Positions 62,814 through 64,000 of a DNA stretch of 64,000 nucleotides are shown here, one piece after another (within the stretch, counting starts at the first letter, position 1; every line of letters starts with the position of its first letter). The notes under the pieces were generated by a model that ran no database searches, was not told the DNA's origin, and was given only the letters and a program-made list of their open reading frames with translations. The translations under genes were made by a program, and so were the position numbers. The stretch is from Cytophagales bacterium (lineage in GTDB: Bacteria > Bacteroidota > Bacteroidia > Cytophagales > Spirosomataceae), in assembly GCA_013298025.1 (NCBI GenBank), contig JAAFJE010000012.1, positions 1-64,000 of the forward strand. The letters run 5' to 3'.

Positions 62814-63248
62814 ATGCGACTTTTCCACTCCGAATCTGAAATAGAATCTTTAATCGAAAAATTCAATACTTGTACCTTGCCTCTTGAGGCTTGGACGCAT
62901 GAGGCTCATTTGGCAATGGGTGTTTGGTATCTGCGTCAATACAACCTTACGCAGGCGATGCTGTTGGTGCGACAAAGAATTATTTTGTTCAATAGCTCGG
63001 TGGGGGGAGTTGTGAGTTTTGAAAGAGGCTACCACGAAACGCTTACGTGGTTTTGGTTGAAAACGGTGGAGGCTTTTCTGGATAGTTTTGGTAGAGATAA
63101 AGCATTACTTGATACGTGCAATGCTTTTCTCGGTAGCGAATACGCCTTGCGTGACAGGGCTTTGTTATTTTACCAAAAAGAAGAAATTATGTCGCTGGAA
63201 GCACGGACATTTTTGATGATGCCTACCAATACTTCCCGCCCTTTTTGA
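62814..63248 (+). CDS. Conserved-looking protein of unknown function
   Basis: From ATG 62814 (MRLFHSESEIESLIEKF) the protein has 144 residues. It is helical, with LPLEAWTHEAHLAMGVWYL, LVRQRIILFNSSVG and ERGYHETLTWFWLKTVEAFL; the H in WTHEAH and YHET suggests a possible metal or active site. A TTG 39 bp upstream would add weak residues. The gene ends inside the convergent glycosyltransferase gene by 26 bp. No family name is given. Confidence 0.65.
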   Translation: MRLFHSESEIESLIEKFNTCTLPLEAWTHEAHLAMGVWYLRQYNLTQAMLLVRQRIILFNSSVGGVVSFERGYHETLTWFWLKTVEAFLDSFGRDKALLDTCNAFLGSEYALRDRALLFYQKEEIMSLEARTFLMMPTNTSRPF

Positions 63249-63984
63249 GTATGAGTTTGACCCCTCGAATGGTAATTTGAATGTGTGCCAAAATTGCCCC
63301 AAACAAACCAAAATGCTTTTTGAGTACTTCGTAACGGTCGATTAAAGAGCGTTTCAGTTGTTTGTTTGAAATACCACCAACCAAATATTTTGCCACAACA
63401 ATATCCAAAAACTGTACTTTTTTCGCTCGTTTCAAACAAGTAATTTCCCAATCCACATCGGCACTGAGGTTATCTTCTAAGTAAAATGGAGCGATGGATT
63501 TACGGGCAATAAAAGCCTGATGACAAACCAACATTCCCAAATTCATGTCTTGCCATGTAAGGTTTTTAGGTAAACGATGGGGCGTAATTTCCGAACGTAA
63601 ACCTTGAATTGTGCCATTTTCTTCTACAAAATACGTATCGCCATAAAACACATCGGCGTTGGTTGCTGCCAAAGATTGCATAAAAGTTGCTACTACTTCA
63701 CTATCGTTGATTTCGTCGCCAGCGTTCATAAACCAAACAAAGTCGCCCGAAGCCAAACGCAAACCTTTGTTCATGGCATCGTACAAACCTTTGTCGGGTT
63801 CAGACACCAATAGGTTTACTCTTTCGCCGTAGGCTTTGGCAATGGCTAAGGTTGCATCTTTCGATTTTCCATCAATGATAATGTACTCAAAATCTTGGTT
63901 CGATTGAGCCACAATACTCTCGATGGTTCTTTTCAGAAAATATTCGGCATTATAAGTAATGGTAATAATACTTAGTTTTATCAT
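63223..63984 (-). CDS. Family 2 glycosyltransferase
   Basis: The 253-residue enzyme is an inverting GT-A glycosyltransferase: SIITITYNAEYFLKRTIESI at the N-terminus, IIIDGKSKDATLAIA, VSEPDKGLYDAMNKGLRLASG, and WFMNAGDEI as the metal-site region. The C-terminal part (about 180-253) has a basic amphipathic helix. This subgroup acts in lipopolysaccharide or exopolysaccharide synthesis. It starts 16 bp from the window end, so its upstream neighbours are not visible. Confidence 0.93.
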   Translation of the reverse strand: MIKLSIITITYNAEYFLKRTIESIVAQSNQDFEYIIIDGKSKDATLAIAKAYGERVNLLVSEPDKGLYDAMNKGLRLASGDFVWFMNAGDEINDSEVVATFMQSLAATNADVFYGDTYFVEENGTIQGLRSEITPHRLPKNLTWQDMNLGMLVCHQAFIARKSIAPFYLEDNLSADVDWEITCLKRAKKVQFLDIVVAKYLVGGISNKQLKRSLIDRYEVLKKHFGLFGAILAHIQITIRGVKLILKKGGKYW

Positions 63985-64000
63985 AATGATTCATATAAAG

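Noticed and set aside
1-64000. tRNA, rRNA or replication origin
   Set aside because: I read the gaps for T-arm words, rRNA-like blocks and clustered DnaA boxes and saw none; without a covariance search a miss is possible.

Overview
The window looks like the chromosome of a Cytophagales-type bacterium (phylum Bacteroidota), perhaps a relative of Flectobacillus, Arcicella or Runella. The evidence is a SusC/SusD pair, a hybrid two-component sensor with AraC output, a GSCFA protein, a HipA-like kinase paired with a DUF3037 protein, promoter words of the TAnnTTTG type, few Shine-Dalgarno sites and moderately low GC. The species is not determinable from the sequence alone. I see no rRNA, tRNA or CRISPR array.

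Layout. 0-3.4 kb: edge of a possible IS3-type transposase gene, an orphan LytTR response regulator, and a HipA-like kinase plus DUF3037 pair bracketed by two 39-bp direct repeats. 3.4-4.8 kb: SMR exporter and membrane fatty acid hydroxylase. 4.9-13.1 kb (minus strand): an eight-gene sugar cluster with a NeuB-like synthase lacking the SAF domain, a KdsC-like phosphatase, an SDR, a class III aminotransferase, a two-subunit transketolase, an SpsF-like cytidylyltransferase and a GT-B glycosyltransferase with an HP motif. Together they read as synthesis, CMP activation and transfer of an unusual 2-keto-3-deoxy (nonulosonic-type) sugar. This is the best candidate here for an undescribed pathway. 13.7-17.7 kb: exported DUF1080 protein and a beta-propeller cytochrome c.

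17.8-32.5 kb is a galactan utilisation locus. It has a hybrid sensor split by a one-base frameshift, SusC, SusD, a SusE-like binding lipoprotein, a GH53 endo-galactanase lipoprotein, and a rare-looking single polypeptide joining a GH2 beta-galactosidase to a second GH53. 32.7-38 kb: Spy-like protein, unknown exported protein, two outer-membrane barrels and a vanadium-haloperoxidase/PAP2 lipoprotein. 38.5-45.8 kb: nucleoside transporter, DinB protein, a gene-poor 1.4 kb with two tiny membrane peptides, then a Tat-exported PLP aminotransferase, a Tat-exported flavin amine oxidase and a secreted Hint-domain protein. 46.4-56 kb: GSCFA protein, GH63-like glucosidase, cyclophilin, hydrolase, antiporter with a two-component system. 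56-62.2 kb: MFS sugar porter, two Gfo/Idh/MocA oxidoreductases and a TIM-barrel sugar isomerase. A four-helix-bundle gene sits inside this operon within near-perfect terminal inverted repeats. The window closes with structured repeats, an unknown gene and a GT2 glycosyltransferase.

The intergenic DNA is unusually rich in repeats. (1) Arms of the gtgaattgtgaattagtg type occur in a dozen gaps. (2) A modular double-hairpin repeat occurs at 13.2 kb and 62.2-62.6 kb with exchangeable first hairpins. (3) There are long perfect inverted repeats. Several promoter-terminator pairs without genes suggest small RNAs at 46.1, 47.5 and 55.8 kb.
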